The notes: generated by a model not told the origin, from the letters alone. Positions 8,576-17,806 are shown, numbered from the stretch's first letter. The stretch is DNA of 64,000 nucleotides from JBQKLI01 sp012798975 (GCF_052116305.1 NZ_JBQKLI010000008.1:1-64000), one strand, 5' to 3'. Numbers and translations are program-made.

Positions 8576-9521
8576 TGATTCCTTTCCACGCAGGAATGCC
8601 CATGAGAGGCTCCGCTGCATATATTGAATTTTCTATAGCTCTCATCATTACAATAGAGGCTAAACTCCCTGTCTGGTTCAGATCGGCTTTTACAGTACCG
8701 GTAGAAACAGCAAAGATCGTATCGCCGTCGTTCATAGTATGTACAGGACGGATACTTCTAGCATAGCCGTCGTGGGCCATTTGTGCAATCTTATTGAGTT
8801 CGGTTTTTGAAAAACTGCCATTGGTTCCAATGACTCCGATGGTAGTATTTGAAGGAGCAGAAGATGGCGGGGATTTTTCTAAAAGTTTTAAAGTAGGGAT
8901 CAGTTTCATAGAGCTGCGGTCGTATACGCCTGCGATCTGATTATTTTTTTCGTCATAAATATCGCCGAAGCTGTTTGTGACAACGACAGCTCCGATCCAT
9001 AGATCGCCTATTTTCATAGAAGCCTGTCCTAAACCGGCTTTCATTGCTGAATCGAAACCTAGATATTTGCCTACTGTTGCCCCTGTTCCGGCACCTATAT
9101 TTCCTTGAGAAGTATCTATTGTCTTAGCAGCAGCGGCTGATTCGTATCCCAGCCGGGCATCGGGAAGATGGTCAAAGTCTAATACAGCAAGGTCAAAAAT
9201 AACAGCAGCGGTTACGATGGGAATTTTACACATGCCCATATCAAATCCAATAGACTGTTCCCGCAAGTATTTCATTACACCGGTTGCACAATCAAGTCCA
9301 AATGCAGAACCGCCGGAAAAAGAAATTCCATGAACTTTTTGAACGAGGTTTTCAGAACGCAGAAGATCTGTTTCACGGGTTCCGGGAGCGGATCCTCTTA
9401 CGTCTACTCCGCAGGCAGCGCCTTCGGGAAAAAGAAGAGTTGTGGTTCCAGATGTCTTGATATCGTTTTCTGCATGTCCTACCAATATATTTCCAATGTC
9501 TGTAATTGATCCTGTATGCAT
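8556..9521 (-). CDS. P1-family (S58, DmpA-like) peptidase
   Basis: 321 residues of the self-processing N-terminal nucleophile family. Family blocks seen are GNILVGHAEN near the start, GISFSGGSAFGLD (about 65-77), GTGATVGKYLG and WIGAVVVTNSFGD. NTTIGVIGTNG follows, where cleavage before T226 would expose the nucleophile in the mature beta chain. Family members are aminopeptidases, beta-aminopeptidases or amidases; this one's substrate is unknown. The ATG at 9521 follows AGGAAATAG. It is followed, with overlap, by the ECF S component, so they form one transcription unit that may combine peptide breakdown and uptake. Confidence 0.85.
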   Translation of the reverse strand: MHTGSITDIGNILVGHAENDIKTSGTTTLLFPEGAACGVDVRGSAPGTRETDLLRSENLVQKVHGISFSGGSAFGLDCATGVMKYLREQSIGFDMGMCKIPIVTAAVIFDLAVLDFDHLPDARLGYESAAAAKTIDTSQGNIGAGTGATVGKYLGFDSAMKAGLGQASMKIGDLWIGAVVVTNSFGDIYDEKNNQIAGVYDRSSMKLIPTLKLLEKSPPSSAPSNTTIGVIGTNGSFSKTELNKIAQMAHDGYARSIRPVHTMNDGDTIFAVSTGTVKADLNQTGSLASIVMMRAIENSIYAAEPLMGIPAWKGINEKNEK

Positions 9522-9534
9522 TCTATTTCCTTTC

Positions 9535-9586
9535 GAAAAAGAAGGATAAGAAATTTTCCTCAGAAAGTTTCTTTATCCTTCTTTTA
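9535..9586 (-). terminator. Terminator after the esterase gene
   Basis: On the minus strand GAAGGATAA pairs with TTATCCTTC across a 23-base loop that can itself pair, then TTTTTCG. It separates the ATP-grasp/esterase unit from the peptidase/ECF unit. Confidence 0.65.
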
Positions 9587-9589
9587 TTT

Positions 9590-10342
9590 TTATAATTTGC
9601 CTTGATCTTTTAAAGCACCTAGATAATAAGGCAGCTGAATTTTCCACCATGGCCAGTCGTGATCCACATCATAACCCCAGTAATCTACCCAAGCAGGGAT
9701 GTTTTTCATTTCAAAGGCTTCTTTCATTTTGCCTGTATCCTTTAAAGTATCTTCTTCCCAGCGTCCCTGACCGGTAACGATAATAATATCTCCTTTTCGA
9801 TAATGATCGATAAACCAGCCGTCGTTTTGATTCCAAATATAGTCTACTGGAGAATGTTCGTAAATATTAAAGTCGTTTCCATAATCTCCTACGAATATAC
9901 GAGCATCATAAACGCCGCTCATAGCGATTACCGTATCAAATGCGTCTGGATGGCGTAGGAAGATATTTAATGCGTGATACGCTCCCATACTGCAGCCTGT
10001 AGCGATAAATCCGCCGTCGTAGTTGTATTCGGATTTAATAGAGCTGATAAGTTCGTTTATAATATAGCGGTAATAATCGCTTTGTCTAACGGCACGATCA
10101 TGGGGGATCATCCAGTCTGCAAGAAAAGCATCTTTATCTACAGAGTCCGGAGTGAAAACCTGAACAAGCCCTTGGTCGATAAACCAAGAGATGGCATCTA
10201 TCATGCCGAAATCTTCGAATTCATGAAAACTTCCGCCGGAGGAAGGAAATACTATAATAGGTTTTCCCCAGTGACCGTAGCGTTTGTAAGTCATGTCTCT
10301 TTGAAGATGGTGGGAATAAAAAGTATGTTGTTCAATATTCAT
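9590..10342 (-). CDS. Alpha/beta-hydrolase, esterase-D-like
   Basis: 250 residues of the putative esterase (esterase D-like) fold. The nucleophile elbow is ATGCSMGAYHAL (S118), preceded by a strand PIIVFPSSGGS that can hold the oxyanion. The end contains DVDHDWPWW with a candidate catalytic histidine. The protein is rich in aromatic residues and has no signal peptide, so it is probably cytoplasmic. It lies 9 bp behind an ATP-grasp ligase gene, which suggests that one forms and the other hydrolyses an amide or ester bond, or that both act on one peptide-like metabolite. Substrate unknown. Confidence 0.8.
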   Translation of the reverse strand: MNIEQHTFYSHHLQRDMTYKRYGHWGKPIIVFPSSGGSFHEFEDFGMIDAISWFIDQGLVQVFTPDSVDKDAFLADWMIPHDRAVRQSDYYRYIINELISSIKSEYNYDGGFIATGCSMGAYHALNIFLRHPDAFDTVIAMSGVYDARIFVGDYGNDFNIYEHSPVDYIWNQNDGWFIDHYRKGDIIIVTGQGRWEEDTLKDTGKMKEAFEMKNIPAWVDYWGYDVDHDWPWWKIQLPYYLGALKDQGKL

Positions 10343-10351
10343 AGCTGCTCC

Positions 10352-11518
10352 TTAATTTTCTTGCCAGATTTCAGAAATGATATGATCCATCTCTGCTCTT
10401 TCCGGTGTTCTTAAAATAAAACCTACATCTCCCATGATTTGAGAAAAGATTCCAGGGATGGATTCTATGCTCATAATCTGCTCAGAGTAGCGGTCTTTAA
10501 TTTGTTCTTCTGTATAGGTGTAGTTTCTGAAAGATTTTCGGCTTACATAACAGCAGAAATACGGTCTCTCTATAGTTGAACTAAAGTGCTGGTCCACAAC
10601 TACATTTGCGTATTCCCGGTAGATGTCAAAATCATTGGCGTAATTCCACATTTCTGGAGTATTTCCTCCAGGAAGTCTGCAGTTGAGTTCCAAAGCCATC
10701 AAGCTTTGATCATCGCTTTTTCTGAAAAACTCGATATGGAAAAACCGTTCCCTTATATCAAAAGCTTTTACGCATTGGCATCCATAATCCTTTAAGTCTT
10801 CTTCAATATCTCTCGGGACATAGTAATACATATCCGTGTCTAGATGGGCAATTTCGATAACAGGGCGGTCATATTTCAAACAGCAGTCGAAAACAATATT
10901 TCCCTCTTTGTCTGCTAAGCCGTCATAAGTCACGATTGCTCCGTCGATAAATTCTTCCATGATGTATTCGATATGGGATACTTTTATAGAGAAGAAATGT
11001 TCGAGTTCTTCTTTGTTTCGAATTTTATAAGTATCGGAAGCGCCGACACCTTCATTTGGCTTAATACAGACGGGATAGTTTAATTCTGCTATAAGGCTTA
11101 AAGCGTCATCGTAACTTGTAAATACGCGGCCTTTAGCTACAGGGATACCACAGGAGCGGAATACTTCTTTCATTCCAGATTTTTTTTGGATTTTATCCAT
11201 ATCGCAGCTTTTATAGCCGAAGACATTGAAGTCGGTTCGGATTCGAGCGTCTAATGATAGCCAATATTCGTTATGGGATTCTACACGGTCGATCTTTCCG
11301 TATTTATGGGTGAAGTATCCGCAGGCGCGAAGTACTTCTTCGTAATTTTCTAGATTATCTACTTTATAATATTCTGTCAAACTGCTCTTTAAACGGGGGC
11401 TTAGACTATCATAAGATTCGTCTGCTATACCTAAAACATTTACACCTTTTTCCTTTAAGTGAACAGCAAAGTTTTCAAAGATATAAGGGAAATGAGGGGA
11501 TATGAAAATATAATTCAT
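10352..11518 (-). CDS. ATP-grasp domain protein, likely carboxylate-amine ligase
   Basis: 388 residues. The first third is a Rossmann-like pre-ATP-grasp domain (MNYIFISPHFPYIFENFAVHL, in parts). The ATP-grasp fold follows: YPVCIKPNEGVGASDTYKI for the nucleotide lysine and loop, YIMEEFIDGAIVTYDGL for the adenine hinge, and FFHIEFF plus MALELNCRLPGG for the magnesium-binding acidic/asparagine positions. It resembles carbamoyl-phosphate-synthase-type and dipeptide-ligase proteins. Such enzymes activate a carboxylate as an acyl phosphate and join it to an amine. Substrates are unknown. It starts the minus-strand unit with the esterase. Confidence 0.8.
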   Translation of the reverse strand: MNYIFISPHFPYIFENFAVHLKEKGVNVLGIADESYDSLSPRLKSSLTEYYKVDNLENYEEVLRACGYFTHKYGKIDRVESHNEYWLSLDARIRTDFNVFGYKSCDMDKIQKKSGMKEVFRSCGIPVAKGRVFTSYDDALSLIAELNYPVCIKPNEGVGASDTYKIRNKEELEHFFSIKVSHIEYIMEEFIDGAIVTYDGLADKEGNIVFDCCLKYDRPVIEIAHLDTDMYYYVPRDIEEDLKDYGCQCVKAFDIRERFFHIEFFRKSDDQSLMALELNCRLPGGNTPEMWNYANDFDIYREYANVVVDQHFSSTIERPYFCCYVSRKSFRNYTYTEEQIKDRYSEQIMSIESIPGIFSQIMGDVGFILRTPERAEMDHIISEIWQEN

Positions 11519-11675
11519 GATGGGGCTCCTTCTTCTAATGCGTTAATGGATTTGTCTATATTGAGTATATTCTATCATTTAAGGAAAAGCTTGTAAATAT
11601 AAAGGTTTTTATGGAAATGAAATTCATGACTTCAGCTATTTTGATGATATACTATATATATTAAGGAGGTAGAAG

Positions 11676-11993
11676 ATGAATCCTCAATTTAAAAAAGGTA
11701 TTTTAGAGCTGTGTGTTCTGCACATACTGCTGCAGGAGGACAGTTACGGTTATGACATAATCGACCAGCTTTCAGCAAATATCGATATATCAGAAGGAAC
11801 GATTTATCCGATGCTGAGGCGTTTTCAGAAGGAAAAAAGAGTAAAAACCTATTTGCGAGAATCCTCCAGCGGTCCCCCAAGGAAATATTATTCCATTACA
11901 GAGGAAGGGAAAAAATATTATGAAGAATCCGTTCGGGAATGGGAAGAACTTATTCTGTCTGTAGAAAGAATTATGAAAGGAAAGGAAGAATGA
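11676..11993 (+). CDS. PadR-family transcriptional regulator
   Basis: 105 residues. The winged helix has the family wording GILELCVLHILLQEDSYGYDI, then SEGTIYPMLRRFQKE and GPPRKYYSITEEGKKYY. It starts after an excellent AAGGAGGT box. Family members repress small envelope or efflux operons and are released by ligands. The next gene starts inside the stop codon of this one (ATGA overlap), so the pair is a standard PadR-HAAS unit that is probably autoregulated. Confidence 0.92.
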   Translation: MNPQFKKGILELCVLHILLQEDSYGYDIIDQLSANIDISEGTIYPMLRRFQKEKRVKTYLRESSSGPPRKYYSITEEGKKYYEESVREWEELILSVERIMKGKEE

Positions 11994-13033
11994 AGCAAAC
12001 AGAGTATCTAGATTTGATGGACTATTATTTTAGAAATGCGGACCCTTTAGTCTATGAAGAAATTAAGAAAGACTTTGAAGATCATTTTAGGCAAGGAATA
12101 GAAGATGGAAAAAAGGAAGAAGAGATTGCCCATGAACTGGGAGATCCGAAAGAAATTTTTCTAGAGTACAAAGAAGAGGGGATTATTGAAGAGAATGCCC
12201 GATTTGATTTTAGTATATTTGGCACAATATTCGATGAGATAGGCGAAAAATTCAGCAAAAAGAAAAAAAGAAACGAACTTCAAAACTACAGCCGAAATAT
12301 TCCAGAACAAGTTCATAGAATTGAAATTGCTTCAGAAGGCTATGATATAAAGATTCGAAATCATAAAGAGAATTCTATCAGCATTCATTATATTTCAGAA
12401 AAAAGCGGAGATCTTCCGATACAGACAAAAGGTTCGCTGCTGAAAATTGGTTCCTTAGAGCCGAATCACCTTTTAAACCCTTCAGAAGCTCCCTATGTAA
12501 AAAAAGCTGAAATATGGATACCCGAGGGGAATGACATGGGTATTAATATTTGGAGTCTTTCGGGAAATTCAGACATCGATGTGTTAAATAATGATATTAC
12601 CCTTCGAGTTGGAAAAGGAGAAATCCTCTTAAGATCCAAAGGCAGATCCGCTGTTATCGATGCGGCTTTAGCGAATGTAAAGGTGAGAGGGGATCAAAAG
12701 GAAATCTATATTAAAACAGCAGCCGGAAACATCGATGTAAATTCCAGAACGGCTGAAATGGATATCAATACGATTTCAGGAAAGGTTCAGGTAAGAATGC
12801 TGAAAAGCAGAGAACTTAAAATCCGTTCTATAAGCAGCGATATTCGTTTGCAGATGGCTGAACTGGAAGGGAAAGTGAAGGCTTCTTCTATGAGCGGAGA
12901 AATATGTATCGATAAAGGCATATCAGATGATGTTAAAAAATATGGGAAATCTATAGAAGAAAAATGGAGCGAAGAACATCGTTCGATTCATATGAGTTCT
13001 GTATCTGGAAATATAAGTGTAGAGAAGTTGTAG
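11990..13033 (+). CDS. HAAS/DUF1700-type N-terminus with DUF4097 beta-repeat domain
   Basis: 347 residues. Residues 1-60 (MKQTEYLDLMDYYFR, IAHELGDPKEI) match the HAAS helical domain found with PadR regulators. After a lysine-rich linker, about 100-347 is a repetitive beta-strand region (EIASEGYDIKIRNH, SGNSDIDVLNND, TISGKVQVRML, SMSGEICID, SVSGNISVEKL) of the DUF4097 adhesin-like type. No transmembrane helix separates the two parts here, unlike many relatives. The ATG at 11990 overlaps the padR stop. Role unknown; such proteins accompany envelope-stress or export control. A hairpin cassette starts at the stop codon region. Confidence 0.8.
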   Translation: MKQTEYLDLMDYYFRNADPLVYEEIKKDFEDHFRQGIEDGKKEEEIAHELGDPKEIFLEYKEEGIIEENARFDFSIFGTIFDEIGEKFSKKKKRNELQNYSRNIPEQVHRIEIASEGYDIKIRNHKENSISIHYISEKSGDLPIQTKGSLLKIGSLEPNHLLNPSEAPYVKKAEIWIPEGNDMGINIWSLSGNSDIDVLNNDITLRVGKGEILLRSKGRSAVIDAALANVKVRGDQKEIYIKTAAGNIDVNSRTAEMDINTISGKVQVRMLKSRELKIRSISSDIRLQMAELEGKVKASSMSGEICIDKGISDDVKKYGKSIEEKWSEEHRSIHMSSVSGNISVEKL

Positions 13034-13112
13034 GGGGAAGAGGCGGGATTGCTGATGGGCCCAGGCAGGATGCCTTCGGCACCTAGGCTATAGCGGCACA
13101 CCTGCGGTGGCC
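13031..13112 (+). repeat. Stop-codon-linked GC hairpin cassette
   Basis: From the stop TAG the sequence runs, after an 8-base offset, into GGCGGGATTGCTGATGGGCC, CAGGCAGGATGCC-TTCG-GCACC and GCACACCTGCGGTGGCCAGG. It is very close to the copy after the MATE gene at 50351-50429. Confidence 0.65.
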
Positions 13113-13235
13113 AGGGAGAGATAGGGAAAGACAGGGGAAGATAGGAAGTAGGTTATAGGGATGGTGGAAAATGCAAGGCATTTTCTTCATATAAAAAGGC
13201 GTCGTTAGACGTTTCCCGGGTTTCTATTAATATCT
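13113..13235 (+). repeat. Interspersed repeat, family B
   Basis: GAAGTAGGTTATAGGGATGG is followed by the hairpin GAAAATGC-AAG-GCATTTTC and by GGCGTCGTTAGACG. The order is the same as at 50.43-50.55 kb and inverted at 15.25-15.34 kb. Confidence 0.65.
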
Positions 13236-13246
13236 AGTTAAAAGAT

Positions 13247-13279
13247 AAAAATGCAGGAGCACACGCTCCTGCATTTTTT
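13247..13279. terminator. Bidirectional terminator between DUF4097 gene and putP
   Basis: AAAAATGCAGGAGC-ACAC-GCTCCTGCATTTTTT, a perfect stem with A and T tails, between convergent genes. Confidence 0.9.
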
Positions 13280-14849
13280 AATTTAATTGATTTAGTTTGT
13301 TTAATTCCTTCATCGCAGTATCATAATCCTCTTGAACTCTAGGATCTGTTTTTGTCATTTTAGAAACAACAACGATAAAAATGCATGAAATCAGAAAAGC
13401 TGGAAGCAGCTCATAGATATTGAGTATGCCGCCCATTGGTTTTAACAGCAGCTTCCAGATAAAAACCATAACGCCGCCGCTTACCATACCTGCGATAGCA
13501 CCTTCTTTCGTCGTATTTCTCCAGAATAAAGAGAACAGCATTAAAGGACCGAATGTTGCTCCGAATCCTGCCCAGGCAAAGGATACGATTTGGAAAATCA
13601 CAGACTCTTCATCCAAGGCTAAGAATATAGCTACAAGGGAAATTAGAAGAAGTGTGATTTTAGAGATTCTCATAACCTGATGATCTTCTGCTTTTTTATC
13701 GAAGATTCCTTGATAAAGATTCTTCGCTACAGCAGAAGAAGCGATTAAAAGATAAGAGTCCGATGAACTAATTGTAGCAGCCAAAATTCCTGCCATCATA
13801 ATTCCTGCAAGGAATGGAGGCATTAGTCTGCTGGACATTAAGATAAATACACTTTCCGAAGCCGAAGCTGTCAATAATTCAGTAGGATATAAAGCACGGC
13901 CTGTCATACCGATAAGTACCGCTGCTCCTAAAGAAATAATGACCCATGTTGTAGCTGTTCTTCTCGAAATCTTAATCTCTTGAGGATCCCGTATTGCCAT
14001 AAAACGAAGCAGTACTTGAGGCACGCCGAAATAGCCCAGACCCCAAGATAATGTAGAAAGAATCGTGATGATCCCATAATCAGCAGGCTCTGCAGAAAAG
14101 ACCGGCAGATTGTTTGCGACTTGCTGAGTCCCATCGACAAGGACAGGATCACCAATACCGACAAACTCTAAGAAGCCTGGAAATTGTTTTAGATTTTCCA
14201 GTACTGGACTAAGCCCTCCGGCAGCGTAAATTCCTACGCCGAGTACCGCGATTAATGCGATAAACATTACGATCGACTGCATAAAGTCGGATACGGATTC
14301 AGCTAAGAATCCTCCGATATAAGTATAAACGATAACAAATACAGCCCCTGCAATCATCATAATCGTATAGTCGAAATCAAATAAAGTGTTAAAAAGTTTC
14401 CCTACTGTTACGAAACAGCTGGATGCATAGACTGTAAAGAAAATTAGAATAAATAATGCTGCAATTCCCATGATTGTTTTGTTTTCTTCTCGGAAACGGT
14501 TAGAGAAAAAGTCTGGAACGGTTATACTGTTTCCCGCAACATGGGAATAGACACGAAGTCGTTTAGCTACAATAAGCCAGTTTATGTAGGTTCCCACACC
14601 AAGTCCTAGGGCTGTCCAAAAGGCGTCTGTAATACCTGTAAAATAAGCAACTCCAGGAAGACCCATTAAGATCCATCCGCTCATATCCGATGCTTCTGCA
14701 CTCATGGCTGTTACATAAGGACCTAAAGACCGACCCCCTAAAAAATAATTATCCGTACTTTCATTAGACTTCTTCGCATAATAAAGTCCTATACCGATAA
14801 TGATTGCCATATAACAAATCATGGCAAGCGATACTAAAAAATTATCCAA
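13278..14849 (-). CDS. putP: Sodium/proline symporter
   Basis: 523 residues with about 13 membrane segments of the sodium:solute symporter family. It opens MDNFLVSLAMICYMAIIIGI, then SNESTDNYFLGGRSLGPYVTAMSAEASDMSGW and GLPGVAYFTGITDAFWTALGL (quoted in parts). The family's sodium-site segment ILAATISSSDSYLLIASSAVAKN follows near residue 355. It would import proline with sodium, useful for a Stickland-type amino-acid fermenter. The start is TTG at 14849, fixed by a strong AGGAGGGG box five bases upstream. The gene is single, with a bidirectional terminator at its end and a repeat-rich gap upstream. Confidence 0.93.
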   Translation of the reverse strand: MDNFLVSLAMICYMAIIIGIGLYYAKKSNESTDNYFLGGRSLGPYVTAMSAEASDMSGWILMGLPGVAYFTGITDAFWTALGLGVGTYINWLIVAKRLRVYSHVAGNSITVPDFFSNRFREENKTIMGIAALFILIFFTVYASSCFVTVGKLFNTLFDFDYTIMMIAGAVFVIVYTYIGGFLAESVSDFMQSIVMFIALIAVLGVGIYAAGGLSPVLENLKQFPGFLEFVGIGDPVLVDGTQQVANNLPVFSAEPADYGIITILSTLSWGLGYFGVPQVLLRFMAIRDPQEIKISRRTATTWVIISLGAAVLIGMTGRALYPTELLTASASESVFILMSSRLMPPFLAGIMMAGILAATISSSDSYLLIASSAVAKNLYQGIFDKKAEDHQVMRISKITLLLISLVAIFLALDEESVIFQIVSFAWAGFGATFGPLMLFSLFWRNTTKEGAIAGMVSGGVMVFIWKLLLKPMGGILNIYELLPAFLISCIFIVVVSKMTKTDPRVQEDYDTAMKELNKLNQLN

Positions 14850-14919
14850 TATTTCCCCTCCTAAAAAATCATAATAAATTTATTATATCGAAAGATCGTG
14901 ATGGTGGCTAGTGCAGATA

Positions 14920-15340
14920 AAAGAAAGAGGGGTGAAAGGAAGAGATCAAAGAAAGTGTGAAAGAGGGGAGAGGGGAGTTGTAGAAGAAACATGGGGCGTG
15001 TTTCTTTTTTAGTAATGAAAATCTAGTTCTAGATTATCATCAGACATCGAAGATGATTATTCTATCAGACTAAAGCGAAAGTAGCGGGGATTTTACTCAG
15101 CTTAAAAAATTTATTAAAAACAAAATCTGTATTTAGGCTGTTTTTAGCAACATTCATAAAATTTGTATACACAAATTCGCGAAAAAAGAAAAGCGTTGAA
15201 TTTCAGCTTTTCTAACACTCTTTCTTTTGTTCCATTGCGTAGAAGCAGCAGAACGGCTAACGACACCTTTTTTATATGAAGAAAATGCTCTGCATTTTCC
15301 ACCATCCCTACTCCCTAAAACCTACAATCTATTTCCTATC
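14920..15340. repeat. Composite repeat: family A element followed by inverted family B
   Basis: 14935-15005 carries GTGTGAAAGAGGGGAGAGGG, GTTGT and the hairpin GAAACATGGGGCGTGTTTC. The other A-type end, AGAAAAGC...GCTTTTCT then AACACTCTTTC, lies at about 15185-15225. A perfect AATTTGTATACACAAATT palindrome sits inside. 15250-15340 is family B reversed (CTAACGAC, GAAAATGCTCTGCATTTTC, CCTACAATCTATTTCC). The family B end forms the 3' end of the LarC fragment. No coding potential is seen otherwise. Confidence 0.6.
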
Positions 15341-16111
15341 TTTTCCCTCACATACAAACTTGTTTTTCGATTGGAGTTGGGTTCCTTCGATGACCCGAAG
15401 AACATTTGGTATAGCAAAATCGGAACTGCCGCATCCGTAGCCGATATTTTTCACTTCGAAATTCATGGGGCAAAACTCGTCTACCAGCTGAGCTAAAATG
15501 CAGGCTCCTGTAATTGTTACAAGCTGGCCTCGGATGTCGGTAGAATGGATGGGGATGTTTCGGCTTTTGAAAATTTCTAAAACAACAGGATCCGGGATGA
15601 TTCTTGTACCATGGCGGCTTTTAAAGTGGCCTGTTCCAACATGTACAGCAGATGCTTGTATTTTTTTAGGAGAAAGGCTTTCTACAGCGGTGCAGGCGCC
15701 GACGATGTCGATATAGGTATCGATTAATTCGACAGAATTAAAATGGATCTTGTCTTTCGATGTATTGAATATTTTTGTTTTAGCGGCGATGTTTTTTTCG
15801 AAGGCCTCTATGGAATTTTGCTTTACGAAAGGAGATAATTCCGATTCCATTAGGACACGGAAAATGTCCTTCGGAAAAGTCTGCTCTGTTCTTTTCTTCG
15901 GAGAAAAATATTCCCAGTCAATATTTACATCTAAAAAAGTACAGGAGATTCCTTTTTTTACGGCAGGAGCGATTTCGATTGTATATCCTTCCAAAGGAAG
16001 TTTCGCAAGTTCTTTTTTTAGGACATTAATATCAAATCCTAGATCGATCAAAGCGCCTAGGAACATATTTCCGCTAATTCCTGATAGAGTGTCTAAATAT
16101 AAAATATCCAT
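15329..16111 (-). CDS. larC: LarC nickel-insertion protein, N-terminal part only (probable remnant)
   Basis: 260 residues matching the LarC1 portion of the nickel pincer cofactor enzyme: MDILYLDTLSGISGNMFLGAL, a VELIDTYIDIVGACTAVE block, HVGTGHFKSRHG and GYGCGSSDFAIPNVLRV. In the family, LarC1 and LarC2 together insert nickel into the pincer cofactor of lactate racemase and related enzymes. LarC2 is absent: the frame ends about 15 residues after the conserved PNVLR, in sequence that belongs to a family B repeat. No larB or larE is in the window. The gene may be a decayed remnant. The start ATG follows GGGAGGAT. Confidence 0.75.
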   Translation of the reverse strand: MDILYLDTLSGISGNMFLGALIDLGFDINVLKKELAKLPLEGYTIEIAPAVKKGISCTFLDVNIDWEYFSPKKRTEQTFPKDIFRVLMESELSPFVKQNSIEAFEKNIAAKTKIFNTSKDKIHFNSVELIDTYIDIVGACTAVESLSPKKIQASAVHVGTGHFKSRHGTRIIPDPVVLEIFKSRNIPIHSTDIRGQLVTITGACILAQLVDEFCPMNFEVKNIGYGCGSSDFAIPNVLRVIEGTQLQSKNKFVCEGKDRK

Positions 16112-16215
16112 GATTATCCTCCCTCAAATAATAAGGAAAGACTATCATAAAATAATACCCAAAACAATGGCGGGTTTCGTTATAATAGAGGGAAGGGATT
16201 TATAAGGAGAAAAAG

Positions 16216-16599
16216 ATGACAATAGATAATTTATTTCAAAAGACAAATGAGCGGGTGAAAAACAAAGAGGGAATAGAGTATTGGACAAAAGAACATTCGA
16301 TTCATATTGTTAACGACGATGTTTTTCAAAAATTTATAAAAGAGAAGGATGACAATGCGCTTAAAATTGTCCAAGAAATTAAAAGGTACTTTCGGCACAA
16401 ACAGAAAAAAGAGTTGAAGATTCCCGATACTTCTCTCGTGGTAGAAATCTATGCTCACATTATCCCGGATAAAATAGCAGACTACCTGCCGGGAGCTATA
16501 GGGGATATTGTCCAAGGCCGCACAGAAATTATAGACTGCGGAGAAGAAGGACATGATCAAGACCGGTTTTTATGGGATAAGATTGCGGAATTTTTATAA
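16216..16599 (+). CDS. Conserved-looking hypothetical protein
   Basis: 127 residues, soluble and charged, not recognised. It has a Lys/Glu-rich helical first half, then ELKIPDTSLVVEIYAHIIPDKIADYL and a short acidic C-terminal part with CGEEGHDQDR. No signal peptide, membrane segment or cysteine pair is present. The start follows a good TAAGGAG box. It is divergent from the LarC fragment and 67 bp upstream of the RNA methyltransferase gene, with which it could be co-transcribed. No function is proposed. Confidence 0.7.
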   Translation: MTIDNLFQKTNERVKNKEGIEYWTKEHSIHIVNDDVFQKFIKEKDDNALKIVQEIKRYFRHKQKKELKIPDTSLVVEIYAHIIPDKIADYLPGAIGDIVQGRTEIIDCGEEGHDQDRFLWDKIAEFL

Positions 16600-16666
16600 A
16601 TTAGCGGGATAATTGATTTTGTCATGAGATATTTTGATATAATAAGTACAAGAGAAGAGGTGCAGC

Positions 16667-17806
16667 ATGGAAGCAGTATTTATTGCAACAACAGTATTAG
16701 GCTTAGAGGCGATCGTAAAACGAGAGCTTATAAAATTAGGATATGAAGATATCAGTGTAAAGGACGGAAAAGTCGAGGTAAAAGCTCCGTTGGAGGATGC
16801 TGCGAAGCTCAATATTAATCTTCGCTGCGCAGAACGTGTTTTATTAAAATTCGGAGAATTTGAAGCTTTCACTTTTGATGAACTTTTCGAAAAAACGAAA
16901 GCTCTGCCATGGGGAGAGCTTTTAACGGAAGATGCATTTTTTCCAGTAGACGGCAGAAGCCATCAGTCGAAACTTTTTAGTATCTCAGACTGTCAAAGGA
17001 TTGTAAAAAAAGCTATTGTGGAAAAAATGAAGCTAAGCTTTGACAGAGATTGGTTTGAAGAAGAAGGGCCGAGGTACCGCATTGAAATTTCGATGTTAAA
17101 AGATGTTGCTACGATTACAGTGGATACTTCAGGGGATGCTTTACATAAACGAGGTTATCGAGATCGTGCAGGAGATGCCCCGTTAAAAGAAACATTAGCG
17201 GCAGCAATGATAGAGCTTTCTTATTGGAATCCTTCCAGAACTCTTTACGATCCTTTCTGCGGTTCGGGAACGATTTTGATTGAAGCGGCTATGATCGGGA
17301 GAAACATCGCACCGGGGATCGACAGAGAGTTTGATGCCCAGTATTGGCCTGCTATAGGGGAGGATGTTTTTAAAAAAGAAAGAAGAGAGGCGCTAAACTG
17401 TATCGACCATTCTGTAAAACTTCATTTGCTTGGTTCGGATATCGATAAAAGGTCGATTCTTCGGGCTAGAGATAATGCAGAAAATATGGGTGTCAAAGAC
17501 GACATTCAAGTTTTTATGAAAGATATGCGCGATGTTGATCTGGAAGACAACTACGGAGTTGTTGTTACCAATCCTCCTTATGGAGAAAGAATGGGAGAGT
17601 TGGGAGAAATAGAAGAATTGTACTTGGATTTCGGCAGAAAGATGAAGGATTTCGAAACTTGGTCTGTATATCTTCTTACAAGCTACGAAAGATTTGAAAA
17701 ATTGTATGGAAAGAGAGCAGATCGAAAGCGGAAATTATATAATGGGCGGATAAAGGTAGACTATTATCAGTTTTATGGTCCGCGCCCGCCGAAAAAAACT
17801 GAATAG
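16667..17806 (+). CDS. THUMP-domain class I SAM-dependent rRNA methyltransferase (RlmL/YpsC type)
   Basis: 379 residues. An N-terminal ferredoxin-like/THUMP region (about 1-160) binds RNA. The UPF0020 methyltransferase domain carries DPFCGSGTILIEAAMIG (SAM loop) and the catalytic TNPPYGERMGE. Relatives such as B. subtilis YpsC and the N-terminal half of RlmL methylate guanine N2 in 23S rRNA. The start follows AGAAGAGGTG. Length and domain order match the Firmicutes single-domain form. The exact target base is not deducible. Confidence 0.88.
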   Translation: MEAVFIATTVLGLEAIVKRELIKLGYEDISVKDGKVEVKAPLEDAAKLNINLRCAERVLLKFGEFEAFTFDELFEKTKALPWGELLTEDAFFPVDGRSHQSKLFSISDCQRIVKKAIVEKMKLSFDRDWFEEEGPRYRIEISMLKDVATITVDTSGDALHKRGYRDRAGDAPLKETLAAAMIELSYWNPSRTLYDPFCGSGTILIEAAMIGRNIAPGIDREFDAQYWPAIGEDVFKKERREALNCIDHSVKLHLLGSDIDKRSILRARDNAENMGVKDDIQVFMKDMRDVDLEDNYGVVVTNPPYGERMGELGEIEELYLDFGRKMKDFETWSVYLLTSYERFEKLYGKRADRKRKLYNGRIKVDYYQFYGPRPPKKTE

